64,000 nucleotides of DNA from Prorocentrum cordatum (lineage: Eukaryota; Sar; Dinophyceae; Prorocentrales; Prorocentraceae), in the NCBI GenBank assembly GCA_963575745.1, contig CAUYUJ010002080.1, positions 46,049 through 110,048 on the forward strand. The letters run 5' to 3'. The notes below the pieces were generated by a model. It worked only from the letters and a program-made list of their open reading frames with translations. It was not told where the DNA came from and did not search any database. Within the stretch, counting starts at the first letter, position 1, and every line of letters begins with the position of its first letter. This document shows positions 1 to 10,749 of this stretch, in pieces. The position numbers were made by a program, and so were the translations under genes.

Positions 1-159
1 TCCAATGTCTCAGGCTCAGGGTTATTAGTGGTGGGGAAGTCTCATACGAATTTCCCGGCCAGCCTTTTCGATTGGTTTCGGTGCGCGACAGGGAGGAGTC
101 ATGTATAAAGAACAAGAATGGAGGACAACGAGGACGAGGACAAAACCCTCAACATCGCC

Positions 160-700
160 TCGGGGAGCCCTCTTGGGACTATTTGGGGGATCGTGGGTTT
201 TTGTTCGGGGGTTCTTTCGGGGGATCGTGGGGCCTTTTTGGGGCCCCTCTCGGCACTCTCTCGGGGGCCTCTTGGGAGCCTTGGAGGGCATCTTGGAGCT
301 ATCGCGGAGGGCGTCGCTGAAAAGAGAGTGGTCGTAACGTTTGCCCCACCCCCCCTCCCCTCCATCCTCGGGGGGGCCTTCGAAATCGCCAGTTGGGGTC
401 CTCATGAAGCTCTCTTGGGGCTCTCTTGGGGCTCTCTTGGGCCATCTTGGGGCCGTCTTGGGAGCCTCGTGGGCCCTTATTGGAGCTCCCGTGGGGTTCT
501 CTTGGGCCATCTTGGGGCCATCTTCCGGCTTCAAAACTGCATTGGAAGCGAAACGGAGAGAAGGCCATCATCATTGATGTTTTCATGGTGTTTGAAGATT
601 TGTGGCCTCTTGGTGGGGTCCTGAGGGGCTCCGAGAGCACTTGGAGCAGTCTTGCGGCCTTCGTCGGGCCTCTTGGGTGCATGGGGGAAGCCAAGCCATC
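160..700 (+). repeat. G-rich 'CTTGGGGCC' interspersed repeat (family E)
   Basis: Degenerate repetition of a roughly 12-bp word of the form GGCCTCTTGGGG. The same word fills 11.96-12.59, 17.05-17.64, 19.20-19.35, 39.20-39.51 and 41.52-41.95 kb on this strand and appears as its complement at 53.2-53.8 and 56.2-57.4 kb. Long open frames exist on both strands only because the unit lacks stops; none resembles a known protein. From 700 to 1000 nothing specific is visible. Confidence 0.75.
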
Positions 701-989
701 TTGAACCATCTTTGGTTATTTTGAGCCGCCTTGGAGACCATCTTGGAGCATAGGAAGCCCTCGTGAAGCCATCGTGGGCGCAACAAGACCACCTGGCACA
801 TCGCGACCCCCCCCCTCTCCTCCAAAAAACAGGGAGGAAAGGGGGAGGGTACCCCTCCCCGAAGAGAAGAGGGTTTTTGGAAGAGCAAAGGAAGAACTCG
901 CTAGACCACCTTAGCCCAAAGGGCTGGTGGGATCCCTCCCCTCACCAGAGCAGGGCGATGTCTTGATGTACTGTGCGCAGTGTGCGCAT

Positions 990-1096
990 GCGCTCGGTTG
1001 CAGCCGCGCGGATTCGCACTGACGTGCCCAGGCCGACGCCTTCGATTTGTGCTGGGCAAGCTTGCGCAGTGCATCGTGCAGCCTCAAGAGGTCCTG
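990..1096 (-). CDS. Possible exon of unknown protein, helical/coiled-coil-like
   Basis: On the minus strand a non-repetitive stretch reads DLLRLHDALRKLAQHKSKAS followed by AWARQCESARL. Its regular leucine and charged spacing suggests an amphipathic helix or short coiled coil. A possible acceptor (CAG before the D codon) lies near 1097. The composition differs from the repeat shadows around it, which is the main reason for listing it. No domain is recognised, the exon ends are not defined, and neighbouring exons were not found. It could equally be a chance frame in a GC-rich stretch. Confidence 0.27.
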
Positions 1097-1754
1097 GGCT
1101 GAGCCACGTGGGGGGTCGAGCGCCCGCAGCGGCGCGCGCGCTCGCGTCCGAACTTCAAAAGACCTCCTCCCTCGTCCTCCCTCCTCCCTCCCTCCCTGCG
1201 TCCCTGCCTCCTCCCTCCTCCCTCCCTCCCTACCAGGAGGCCTGGGGGCACCCGAGTGGGTCCCCATCCCCCGTCACCAAGGTGGACCCCTTGGCGTTGG
1301 GGTTATGGTCACACCTCCCGGACACAGCCTCTTGGACGACTAGGCCCCTGGCATTCTGCCTCTGAGTTTAAGTTTGAATAATTTATTACATTTTGCTAGG
1401 AGACATGTAAGTCATGGCGGCCTGGCATGCGCAGGGGAGGGAGGGGGAAAGGGGAGCGGGGGGTCGAGGGCGGGGTCGGTCGGGGCAATCGCGCAGGCGG
1501 GCGTTGTGGTCGACGCGGCGGTCGCGGTGGCCGGGCCAAAGGCGGACGTGGTGGTCACGCTGCCGGGCGTGGTGGTCGTTGTGGAGGTCGGGCAGGCTGG
1601 GCTGATGGTTGGGCGCCGCGGCGGTGGTCGTGATGGTTCGGCCGGCGGTCGTGGCGGTGGTGGTCGTGCTGGTGGTGGTCGAGTGTCAAATTTGCGGGGG
1701 CCGTGGTGGCGGCCGGTGGTCGTAGTGGTCGTTGTGAGCTTGCTGATTTGCCTC

Positions 1755-1900
1755 CACAGCGTCCCGAGGACCTTTCCTGGTCAGCGTCGTCGCGCCCACG
1801 ACCGTACGACCTGATGAACTCGACGGCCGTGTCGGACTGGCGGCCTCCACACTCGAACACCAAGGGCGCCAAATTCCCTCCCTCCAGGGGCGGGCCCACG
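1755..1900 (-). CDS. Possible coding fragment of unknown protein
   Basis: On the minus strand a mixed-composition segment reads LAPLVFECGGRQSDTAVEFI and continues with RSYGRGRDDADQE. It sits between GC-rich low-complexity DNA on both sides and has no repetitive structure of its own. I do not recognise the family; the GGR...F.RSYG pattern could come from a retroelement or a host exon. No clear start or splice sites were identified. It may be a decayed fragment. Confidence 0.22.
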
Positions 1901-2179
1901 GTGCTGCTCGTGGTGGACGCCTTCTACGTCCTCGCCTGAGGACTGGCCGCCTCGGCCGTGCCGCCAGCTGTTCGTCCCGACGGACGGCTGCGCCAGGCCT
2001 CGTCTCTCGTCCCTCCTCCTCCTGCCCCGTTTCCCCCTCGCTGCCTCCCTCCCCCCCGCCGAGCGGGGGGCGCCAGGTCGAGCGACGCCAAGCTGTGGGG
2101 GCACCCCAAGTGGTGGAAGCGCGCGGACCTGCTCAGGAGCGGGGGGCCCCCCCCACCCAGAAGGGCGCCGCGGGCGCGG

Positions 2180-2620
2180 CAGGGGGATGGGGGGAGGGCA
2201 GGAAGGGGGAGGGAGGAAGGGGGAGGGAGGGAACGAGGGGGGAGGGACAGAGAGGGGGGGGGGGGGATGGGGGGGGGGGTGGAACGGGGGCGGTGCGGGG
2301 GGGCCCCATCGGACCTGGCATCCCCCGAGGTGGGGGGAGGCAGGGAGGAGAGGGGGGCGAAGGGGGGGGGAGAGGGAGGGGAGGATGGGCGAGGGGAGCG
2401 GGGACGATGGCGAAGCGGGTAAACCTGCACAGGAGGAGGGGCAGAAGGAAGGGCATTGAGGAGGAGGAGGAGGAGGAGGAGGAGGAGGAGGAGGAGGAGG
2501 AGGAGGAGGAGGAGGAGAGGGAGGAGGAGGAGGAGGCGGAGGGGGGAGGGGGAGGGGGGGGGAGGAAGAGGAGGAGAAGCATGAGGAGAGGGAGAGGGAA
2601 ACCACCAGGGCTTTCCACGG
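2180..2620 (+). repeat. Purine tract with (GGA)n core
   Basis: Almost pure purine on the + strand, with a clean (GAG)n run at about 2458-2516 flanked by G-rich interruptions. It generates poly-Glu, poly-Gly, poly-Pro and poly-Ser frames on both strands; none is called as a gene. Similar tracts follow at 3220-3410, 3590-3690 and 4090-4230. Confidence 0.85.
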
Positions 2621-2939
2621 GAGGAGAGATGCGTCGGTGCGCTCGCGCCATATCTGTCACCCGACCGTTCCACCCATCCTTTCACCTTGAGCTGATGTGG
2701 GCTCTGTCCGCCGACGCGCGTCGTCGTGGTCAACTGGGATTTCCCAAGAAGGACTCCATCGTGTTGTGTGGAATCGGAAGCGGGGAGCGACCGTGTACGT
2801 CGGAGGAAAAAGAGGTGGCGGGTGAGCCGGAGGATGAGGAGGAGGAAAAAGAACAGGAGGAGGAAAGAGGAGGACGAAGACGAGCAGTAGCAGGAACCGG
2901 AGAAGGAGCGACAGGAGCAGGAGGACGTGGGGAATGCGG

Positions 2940-3960
2940 AAGAAGGGAAAGGACGGGGCGACAACGATGAGGAACGATTCGGATCCCGAAAAGTGGCCCG
3001 AGTTTGGGCGGAAGCGCCGCTCTGATTGAGAGGAGCAGATCCTAAAACGAACGACAGCACGATTCTGAAGGACCGAAATTGACCGGACTGCCAAAAACTC
3101 TCAAACACGGGGCAGGCCAATTCGCAACATTTTGTATGAAAAATCGCAGCGTGGCAGGCCATTGCCCAGGCTTGTTAGGGGGAGTGGAAGAATTGACGCT
3201 CATTTCTGGCACTGCGAGGGGAGGGGGGAGGAATGAAGGAGGAGAGAATAGAGGAGGAAGAGGGGGGGGGAGGGAGGAGGGGAGGACCAGGACGGGGGGG
3301 AAGAGGGGGGAAGGAGGGAAGGGGGGAGGAGGGATGAAGAGGGCGAAACGGGTTGATCTGGTCAGAAGGAGGGGCAGAAGGAGGGGGAAGGAGTAGGAGA
3401 AGGATGGGGGGATGACCAGAGGCCTCCGAAAGAAAGAGAGCCTCCTCCCCCGTCGCCTTATCTTTTCGGGCATTATTTGCTATTTGTCCCCCAGAGGGCC
3501 CCTTCTCGTTCGATGCGCGAGCAACCGAAAGAACGGGAGGGGGTGCGTGTACGTTGAAGACTGAGGGGGAGGTGGTGGATGAAAAGGAGAGCGAGCATGA
3601 GGAAGGGGGGAGGAGGACGAGGAGGAGGAGGAAGAGGAGGAAGAGGAAGAGGAGGAGGAAGAGGGAGGAGGAGGAGGAGGAGGAGGAGGACCAACAACAG
3701 GGGCAGGATTGTTCATGGTGTGTGTTGGCAGGACGAGGGAATGCGCGGGAGGCTGGCTTTGGCCGAGGAGGGGAACGGAGGGTGGCGGCAACGACCGGGG
3801 AAAACTCGAGTCCGGAGACGTGGCCCGCGCTTGGGTGAGAGCGCCCTATGCTGAACGGCTGGAGTCTAAGGCGCCGATCTCGAAGTGCGGCCTGCGCCGA
3901 AGAGGAGCACAGTTTGAGGAGAGGGCCGGGAGTAGCCCGATCGACGCACGTGTGAATTGC
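2940..3960. repeat. Diverged duplicated block interleaved with purine tracts
   Basis: The segments around 2960-3060 and 3790-3890 share a similar order of words (gtggcccg, then gggcggaagcgc / gggtgagagcgc, then cagatc / gcgatc), suggesting an old duplication of a mixed-sequence block. Purine tracts at 3220-3410, 3590-3690 and 4090-4230 separate the copies. No coding signal seen. Confidence 0.4.
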
Positions 3961-4289
3961 GAGTCTGGAATCACGCGCGCGCGAGACACGCACCGAGAGG
4001 CGGCGGCGGACGCTGTCGATCTCTGGAGGGGAGGAGAGCAGTCGTGCTCGTGTTGTGCACCTGTGGAGAGGGAGGGAGGCGCGGGAGAGAACAGAAGAGA
4101 TATCACGAGGAGGAGGAGGAGGAAGACGAGGAGGAGGAAGAGAGGGGAGCCCGGCGAGGAGGGCGAGGAGGACGAGGACGCCTGCAAGGATGAGGGGGAG
4201 GAGGAGGAGGTGGAGGAGGAGGAGGACCACCGAAAAGCCCAATACCCATCAACGATGTCGCAATGCACCCTCCCTTCACGCTCCCTCTT

Positions 4290-4560
4290 CGCAGTCCCCT
4301 GCATGGATTAATTTCCACTGAGGGAGGTACCCCTTTGGAAGACAACACTTGGAAGATCCTGCACCGTACCAGAGCACCTTTGTTGGATTTTTACGCCACG
4401 AGTCAAACTTCCTGGTGCGTCTTGACGACCCTGAGTCGTGCCAGAAAACAAGTCCTGGGATCTCAACACCGCGAATCAACATAACTGTTGCACCCTGACA
4501 CCATACATCCTCCCGGACACCATTTCTGAAACGTTAAACATGATGATCCGCGGGAGCCAC
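4290..4560 (+). repeat. Dispersed repeat H, leader part (copy 1)
   Basis: Begins with CCTGCA..GATTAATTTCCACTGAGGGA and runs through a segment that recurs, diverged, at 29.09-29.38 kb in the same orientation. Both copies lead directly into the ~83-bp minisatellite (cgcgcggcgct...gccctccatccg), so leader and minisatellite form one composite element. No open frame of note. Confidence 0.7.
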
Positions 4561-4970
4561 ATTTTGAAAAGGAGCCGCCCTCCATCCGTGAAGCCTTTGC
4601 AATTTTGTGAGATGAATGCGCGCGGCGCTTGGGCGAGAGCGACACATTGAAAAGGAATCGCCATCCACCAGTGAAGTTCTGGATTTGTTTTAAGACGAGT
4701 GCGCGCGGCGCTGAGGCGAGAGCCACACCTTGCTGAGACGCCGCCTTCCACCCGCGAAGCTGTTGCAGTGTGTTGTCGGACGAGTGCGCGCGGCGCGAAG
4801 GCGAGAGCCACGGTTTAAACAAGGAGTCGCCTTCCATCCGCGAAGCTCCTTGCAGCAATTTTGTTTAGACGAGTGCCGCGCCGCGCCGAGGCGAGGGCAG
4901 CCCTTTGGGAGCGCCCCCGCCCTCCGCCCGCGACGCTCCCTGCAACTGCTTGTTTGACGACTGTGCGCCC
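4545..4970 (+). repeat. ~83-bp tandem minisatellite (repeat H)
   Basis: About five diverged units whose shared words are GCGCGCGGCGCT, GGCGAGAGCCAC and CC(C/A)TCCATCCGCGAAGC. Successive GCGCGCGGCG starts at 4619, 4701 and 4786 give periods of 82 and 85 bp. Further single units appear at 5150-5300 and 5515-5600, and again at 29380-29540. Confidence 0.8.
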
Positions 4971-5369
4971 TTTTGAAACGACTCATTCAGGAGGAAAAGA
5001 AACACACAGACACAACTAATCCTCGATTCCCCAGAAGATGTGGGAAAGCATGGGAAGTGGGGGGGAAGACAGAAACCCCGAAAATATGGGGAAATATGGG
5101 GGATCCTTTTATTTGTGTGTTTTTATTTGTGTGTCCCAGGGCCCCTTCACTCATGCGAGAGCAGCCTTTTGAGAACGGCCCGCCCTCCATCCGCGAAGCT
5201 CCTGGCGACTGCTCGCGGCGCTGGGGCGAGAGCCACGTCCCGCCTCCAGCCGTGAGGCGCTGGCAGCTGCTCAAGGTGGAAGTGCGCGGCGCTGGGGCGC
5301 GGACCGTCGGAGTCCACGGAAAAGGAGGACCCGTCGATAGTCCACGGAAAAGGGACCCGTCGATAGTCC

Positions 5370-5735
5370 ACGGAGGAGGAGGAGGAGGAGGAGGAGGAGG
5401 AGGAGGAGGAGGAGGAGGAGGAGGAGGAAACGGAGGAGGAGGAGGAGGAGGAGGAGGAGGAGAAGGAGGAGGAGGAGGAGAAGGGAGGAGGAGAAGGAGG
5501 AGGAGAAGGTGGAAGTGCGCTGCTCACGTTTTGAAAGGGGCCCGCCCTCCGTCCGTGGAGTTGCTGCGAATCTCGAGCCTCAGAACCATGCACGGTGGGG
5601 AACGTGCTGCGCGCAGCGCGGGACACGTCCCGGGGTGCGGCAGGGGAGGAGTTTGTTTTTCCTTCGGGAAAGAAATGGAGGAGGAAGAGGAGGAAGAGGA
5701 GGAGGAGGAGGAGGAGGAGGAAGAGGAGCCCCTGT
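5370..5735 (+). repeat. (GGA)n tracts flanking one repeat-H unit
   Basis: A (GGA)n run at 5370-5510 and another at 5672-5730 flank a single repeat-H unit (5515-5600). Poly-Gly and poly-Glu frames through here are shadows. Confidence 0.85.
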
Positions 5736-6092
5736 AGCCTCGAGGAGCTCTTGCGTGTCGGACGATTGCCTCGTCCTCCAGCTCAAGGTGGAGGCCGTCC
5801 TGTCTCCCAGATCCATCCGTCTCTCCCCCCCTCCCTGCCCTCCCGTCTGCAGCCACTCCCATTCCCCTGCTTCCCTCTCCCCCTCCCCCTCCCTGCCCCT
5901 GCCTCCCCCCCCCCCGGCCCCTCATCTCCAGACCCGCCTTCGGGGGCCCCCACACGGCGCGGCAACCACACCGTGTGGTGAGCCAGTGGGAAGTCGGGGC
6001 GACCCCGCAGTTTGGGGGGACTTGGGCCGTTCTCCGGAGATGCGACGGAAGGGCAACTGGGGCCTCCGATGTCCCCAAACCATCTGGCGACG

Positions 6093-6138
6093 GACCGTGC
6101 GGTGAGGTCTCTTGGGATCTCGAGGTCACCGCACGGTC
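6093..6138. repeat. 13-bp perfect inverted repeat (hairpin)
   Basis: Arms 6093-6105 (GACCGTGCGGTGA) and 6126-6138 are exact reverse complements with a 20-nt loop. The surrounding 5960-6170 contains further copies of caccg(c/t)acggt words. No gene context indicates a function. Confidence 0.75.
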
Positions 6139-6514
6139 TGTCACCGCACCGTCTTGGGGCCTGAAGTGTCTGTCTCCTTATTGGAGGCAGGCCAACCCGT
6201 TGTCCACTGTCCCTGGCCCGCATTCCCTCCCCCACTCATCCCTGCCGCCCCCCCCCTGTAAACTCTCGAGAACGTCCGTTGCCGGCCCCGCCCCCCCGCC
6301 TCTCTTGCCCCCTGGTAAACGTTACGGTTCGCGCCAGCGCCGTCTAGCAGTCACAGACGACACCGACGCGAATCGTGACCTTACCAGCCTCCCCATTCCC
6401 CCCGGGATAAACAGAACATGTCCCTCCTGCCCACTCCCTCACCCTGGGCCGCCCCGTGACCACTCCCCCAGACATCCGGCGCTTCAGTCTTTTCCGTGCG
6501 TGGGCCCCCCGAGG

Positions 6515-6568
6515 AGGAGGAGGAGGAGGAGGAGGAGGAGGAGGAGGAGGAGGAGGAAGAGGAGGAGG
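6515..6568 (+). repeat. (GGA)n microsatellite
   Basis: Uninterrupted (GAG)n followed by GAGGAAGAGGAGG. Low-complexity frames only. Confidence 0.9.
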
Positions 6569-6739
6569 TGTGGACCACTTCCCTGGGGCCGGTCTCACGT
6601 CCTGGGCAGCGTGTCGGCGGCCCCAGGGCCCGTGGAGGGCCCTCGGAGGCTGCAGAGAGCCAGGGGCCGCCGCTCCGATGTTGCCGCAGCCTCGGATCTC
6701 TGGTCGGGACGACCGACATGGGTACGGAAAGAAGGGGTA

Positions 6740-6880
6740 CAATGCCCAACAGCGGTTCCTGTTCATTTTGAGCAGGACTCGCTGTCCGCGCCGCCGCGGC
6801 CCGTGTCCACTCGGGACAGGAGGCCGCCTGCCCAACAGCGGCCGCTGTCGGTTTGGGACAGCATTTGTTGTTGGGCATTG
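6740..6880 (+). mobile_element. TIR element family B, copy 1 (141 bp)
   Basis: Starts CAATGCCCAACA and ends TGTTGTTGGGCATTG, giving inverted termini, and is flanked by TA on both sides (6738-6739 and 6881-6882). The same 141-bp length and internal layout recur at 8528-8668. It is non-coding and has the form of a miniature inverted-repeat transposable element (MITE) with TA target duplication, as in Tc1/mariner-type MITEs. The class assignment is inferred from the TA flanks alone. Confidence 0.8.
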
Positions 6881-7239
6881 TACCCATTCTTTCCGTGCCC
6901 ATTCCCGGCGTCCAAGCTCTTGGCCGCCCCCGAAACGGGGGCGGAAAAGAGGGGGGTGATGACTAGGGGGGGTGGATATCATGGCGGGGGCCATGATATT
7001 TCCCAGATGTCATGGCGCCTCTTCTTATTTCATTGCGTCCCGTGCCCATTTCGGGCGTCCAAATCTGGGCCCGTGCCCGCCCGGCAGGCGTGGCCTTCGG
7101 CCCCGAGGAGACCCGCCGCGGCGGGCCGCCGCGCCCGCCCGCGCGCGCGCCCGCCAGCGGCGGCCGGGTCGCGCGAGGTGCGGGCGAGCGGGCGGCGGGC
7201 CGTTCGGTACGGTCGGAGTGGCCACGGGAACCATGGCGG

Positions 7240-7395
7240 CGCAGATGGGCAGCAGGGCCGTGCCCATTTTCATTTTGCACAGGGCTCGCTGCTGGCAATC
7301 GCCGCGAGCGCTGTCCAGCTGAGGCAGGAGGCCGCCTGCCCAACAGCGGCCGCGGAGGGTTTTGAGCAACATTCGCTGTCGCGCCAATGTTTCCC
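7240..7395 (+). mobile_element. Degenerate family-B-like element
   Basis: Retains the internal words of family B (CAGGGCTCGCTG, GAGGCCGCCTGCCCAACAGC, TTTTGAGCAACATTCGCTGTC), but the terminal inverted repeats are no longer clear. The flanks carry TGCCCATTTcgGGC words also seen around the 8.3-8.9 kb nest. Confidence 0.5.
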
Positions 7396-7404
7396 ATGCC
7401 CATT

Positions 7405-7600
7405 TCGGGCCGGACGAAAGGGGGGGATTGGGAAAGGGGGGGTTACGAAATTTGCTGCATGCAGCTGGTTTCGGCCTCACCGAGGGGCCCAGTCCTCGAT
7501 ACATAGTCGCCTCCAGCGCCGGGAGGCGCCGGGAAAATCAGCTACGTGAGCTGATTCTCAAACCCCCCCTTTGCTATCCCCCCCTTTCGCCCGACCCGAC
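7405..7600 (+). mobile_element. TIR element family C, copy 1
   Basis: Left end TCGGGCCGGACGAAAGGGGG and right end CCCCCTTTCGCCCGACCCGA form ~35-bp imperfect terminal inverted repeats. The interior holds TGCTGCATGCAGC and the near-palindrome ATCAGCTACGTGAGCTGAT. A nearly identical copy is at 63565-63761 and an internally shortened one at 30016-30141. It is non-coding. Confidence 0.8.
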
Positions 7601-8128
7601 CATTTCCGGCAGCCAAAGGGCTGGCCGGGCGGTGGGCCGGGGCGACGGGCGCGGGGCCGAGGCCAGGCGGCGAGCGCGGCGATGGCGAAGGCGATGGCGG
7701 AGGGGGTGTGGGTGTCCCTTGAGATCTGGGCTTGCATCGGGTGCGTTGAGACCTCTCGCCCCCCCAGGAACATCATAGAATTCTCCCAGAATTCTCCCCC
7801 AGAATCTCCGGCAGCAGTGGCGGGGGCCCCTCGGATCTCCGGCAGCGGAAATCACTGGCGACATTTCCGACGAAATCTCCAGATTCTGGGCGTTGCTGAC
7901 TGTTCCTCGCCGGGCGTCTTCGCCTGCTTCCAGGCCCCGGGACCCTCCCAGATCGAGGAATGCAGCAAAGAGACGTGGTCTCACTCTCCAGCTGCACTTT
8001 CCCACGAAGTGGCCGTCAGGCCGCGGCCGGAGGCGAGGAGAGCGAGGAGGGCGGCGGAGGGGCGCGCGTGGAGGGCGAGGAGGGCTCCCGCCGCACTGTT
8101 CGCGAGGCTGCACTCTCTTGTGCAGCGT

Positions 8129-8131
<3 letters not shown>

Positions 8132-8166
<35 letters not shown>
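8132..8166. repeat. (TA)n microsatellite
   Basis: About 16 uninterrupted TA dinucleotides in otherwise GC-rich DNA. Confidence 0.95.
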
Positions 8167-8171
<5 letters not shown>

Positions 8172-8333
8172 CAGAGTCGGGCCGTGGCCGAGGGCGAGGC
8201 CGAGCGGGCGGGTAGCGGCCCCGGCGCGGCCAGGGCCGGGGCCGAGGGCGAGGGCGGGCGGGGGACGTGAGGCGGTGGCCGAGGGCGAGGCCGAGCTGGC
8301 GGGCAGCGGCGGGGTGGACGCCCGAAATGGGTA

Positions 8334-8510
8334 CTCCAGATTTCGTAATAAAAGGGAGGGGTCTGGACCCTCCAAGACAAGACATTTCAGACCTCCCTCG
8401 TCGGAGAACCCTCCAAAACATCGTCCCCAGACCACCCCAGGCCCTCCAAGATAGCCTGGAAGAGACCCCCCCGAAATGAGACCCCCCTCCCTTTATTACG
8501 AAATCTGGAG
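8334..8510 (+). mobile_element. TIR element family A, copy 1 (177 bp)
   Basis: Begins CTCCAGATTTCGTAATA and ends TATTACGAAATCTGGAG. The ~26-bp terminal inverted repeats extend through a GGGAGGG run, and TA flanks both ends (8332-8333, 8511-8512). Other copies are at 8671-8854, 25149-25326 and 46969-47151. It is non-coding and MITE-like; the TA duplication suggests Tc1/mariner-type mobilisation in trans (inference). Confidence 0.88.
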
Positions 8511-8527
8511 TACTGAAAGAAGGGGTA

Positions 8528-8668
8528 CAATGCCCAACAACAATTCCTGTTCAGTTTGGACAGGATTCGCTGTCCACGCCGCCGCGGCCTGTGTCCATTC
8601 GGGACAGAGGGCCGCCTGCCCAACAGCGGCCGCTGTTGGCTTGGGATAACATTTGTTGTTGGGCATTG
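8528..8668 (+). mobile_element. TIR element family B, copy 2 (141 bp)
   Basis: Same length and ends as 6740-6880, with TA at 8526-8527 and 8669-8670. The interior has a perfect 20-bp palindrome at 8620-8639 centred on GCGGCCGC. Its right TA is also the left TA of the next element A copy, so the two elements abut. Confidence 0.85.
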
Positions 8669-8670
8669 TA

Positions 8671-8854
8671 CCCCAGATTTCGTAATAAAGGGAGGGGGGT
8701 CTCATTTCGGGGGGGGGGTCTTTTCCAGGCTATCTTGGAGGGCCTGGGGGGGTCTGAGGACGATTTTTTGGAGGGTTCTCCCATGGGGGGGGGGGTCTGA
8801 AATGTCTTGTCTAGGAGGGTCCAGACCCCCTCCCTTTTATTACGAAATCTGGAG
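8671..8854 (-). mobile_element. TIR element family A, copy 2 (184 bp, inverted)
   Basis: Same termini as copy 1, but the interior runs in the opposite direction. TA flanks at 8669-8670 and 8855-8856. The first bases read CCCC instead of CTCC. Confidence 0.85.
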
Positions 8855-8999
8855 TACCCATTCTTCCCCTGCCCATTTCGGGCGTCGAAATGCGGGGTGG
8901 TCAGGCTGGTGCAGGGCCTCGGAGGTGGCCATCGCGAGGGGCGAGGGGCTTCGAGGTCCGAGGTCTTGGGAGGGGTTGGTCGGTGCTCGGCTCGGCCAC

Positions 9000-9690
9000 G
9001 CACAGGGGGGGGTGGGAGGAGGGGGGAGGGCTTCTTGGAAGCACCCCTGCTTCTCAGAAGGCGTGGGCCTTGTCGATGTGGGGCCGCCGCCTTCTAAGAT
9101 CCCCATGGGCTTGTCGACTTTTCGCCAATCGACCTGTGGGGATCGAGGCAGGTAATCCAGGTAATTAGATCAGATACATCGAGACCAATCCCAGTCAATC
9201 TAGACACATCCGGGTAAATACAGGTAAATCCAGAGATCTCCAGGGAAAGTCGGAGCAACTCGCGGCCGCTCTAACGCGAGTCGAAAGACGGCAGAAGTCG
9301 TCAAGCCTTCCACGACAAGAAAGCAGCCTCCTGAGAAGCCTTCCGCCCCTCCCCCTGCCCCCCGGCGCGCGCCGCCCATCGGCGGTGTTTCGGCCTCGGG
9401 ACGCCTTGCAGCGGCTGCGCCTCGGCGCGAGGGCGCTTTGGCGGTGCCCAGATCGTCCCGAGCGGCCAACGGTGAGCCGAGCTATGGCCCGAAAAAGAGA
9501 CAACCGGGTCCGGCTGAGGGATTCGGAGGTGGCTGTCGTCTCGCATGCGCGTTTCGGGCCTTCGCCTGCTCGCCTGCTGTCGCGTTCGGGGCATCCTCTG
9601 TGGTCCCAGGGTCTCGCATGCATTCGTTTCCTGGGCGTGTTCTAGGGGCAAGGATATACGGTAGTGTGAACCTACCGCGACACTCGCGGA
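9000..9690. other. Mixed-sequence region without recognisable gene
   Basis: Contains short reiterations of (g)gtaaatccag / gtcaatctagac at 9145-9240 and otherwise unique GC-rich sequence. No supported coding frame, RNA gene or element was found. Confidence 0.4.
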
Positions 9691-9694
9691 GACC

Positions 9695-9868
9695 GTATCA
9701 CCACCGCCACCATCTTCATCATGATCTTCATCGCCGTCGCCATCATCATCAGCAGCATCATCATCAGCAGCAGCATCATCTTCACCACCATCAGCAGCAA
9801 ACTCACCATCATCACCATCATCATCACCATCACCATCGCCACAAGCACAACGTTCATCATTCCTCATA

Positions 9869-9904
<36 letters not shown>

Positions 9905-10205
9905 GTCATCATCATCGTCATCATCATCATCGTCATCATCAGTATTATCGTCATCATAACCATCATCCTCATCCGCATCATCATCAGCAGCATCAGCATC
10001 ATCACCACCGTCAACATCACCATCACCACCATCAAGATCACCATCAGCATCATCATGATCATCATCAACACCATCAGCATCGCCATCAGCAACATCGTCA
10101 TCACCGTCAGCATCATCATCCACGCCATCGTGATCGCCATCGTCATCGTCATCGTCATCACCACCATCACCATCACCATCGCCACCATCGTCGTCATCGC
10201 GCCCA
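9695..10205. repeat. (CAT)n / (ATC)n tract, ~0.5 kb
   Basis: Imperfect CAT trinucleotide repeats with CGT, CAG and CAC variants. Frames give poly-His, poly-Ile/Ser and, on the other strand, poly-Met/Asp. These are artefacts of the repeat. Confidence 0.95.
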
Positions 10206-10439
10206 TCCCTGCTCGTCATCGATCATCTGTCGTACTATCCGTCCCCTCTCCCCCTCCAACCCATCCCTCCTCGCTCAGCCCCTGCGACCCCCCTGCGACC
10301 CCCCTCCAGCCCTTGCATCCTCCCTCAGCCCCTGCGACCCCCCTCCAACCCATCCCTCCTCGCTCGCCCGATGGCCCGCTCGCTCGCTGCCAGGACGGAG
10401 TACTGCCTTCCCGTGGGCGCGTTCTCCGAGGCCCGCCCT

Positions 10440-10544
10440 CGCCGCCGCCGTCGCCGACGCAGTCGGCAGCTTGCGTCGCCTGTCGCCGCCGTCGTCGCAG
10501 CCGCATTCGCCGCCGTCATCTTCGCCGTCGTCGATGTCGCTGTT

Positions 10545-10592
<48 letters not shown>

Positions 10593-10625
10593 GCCGTCAT
10601 CGTCGTCGTCGTCGTCGACGCCTAT
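10440..10625. repeat. (GTC)n microsatellite with GCC-rich flank
   Basis: Clean (CGT)n run at about 10537-10620 preceded by CGCCG words. Repeats such as 'ccctgcgacccccctccaaccc' occur just upstream at 10245-10365. Confidence 0.9.
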
Positions 10626-10749
10626 CGTTGTCGCCATCGTCAAGGCCACCCGTCGGTTGTCGGCTCGCGTGCAGGAGGACGGGGGGGGGGAAGCGGAAGA
10701 GGAAGGAAGGAGGAGCGTGGTGAGCGGCGAAAGATGTGGAGTATGAGGG

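Larger units (their letters stand above)
8317..8886. mobile_element. Outer inverted-repeat element enclosing three smaller ones
   Basis: Termini GACGCCCGAAATGGG (8317-8331) and CCCATTTCGGGCGTC (8872-8886) are perfect 15-bp reverse complements. Between them lie element A (8334-8510), element B (8528-8668) and element A again in the opposite orientation (8671-8854), separated by only a few to ~17 bases. The arrangement looks like successive insertion into a fold-back element. The words tgcccatttcgggcgtcc near 7045 and tgcccattcccggcgtcc near 6905 may be single ends of the same outer family. Confidence 0.75.

Noticed and set aside
2180-2620. Long poly-Glu/Gly/Pro frames on both strands
   Set aside because: They exist only because GGA/TCC repeats lack stops; no domain or codon signal.
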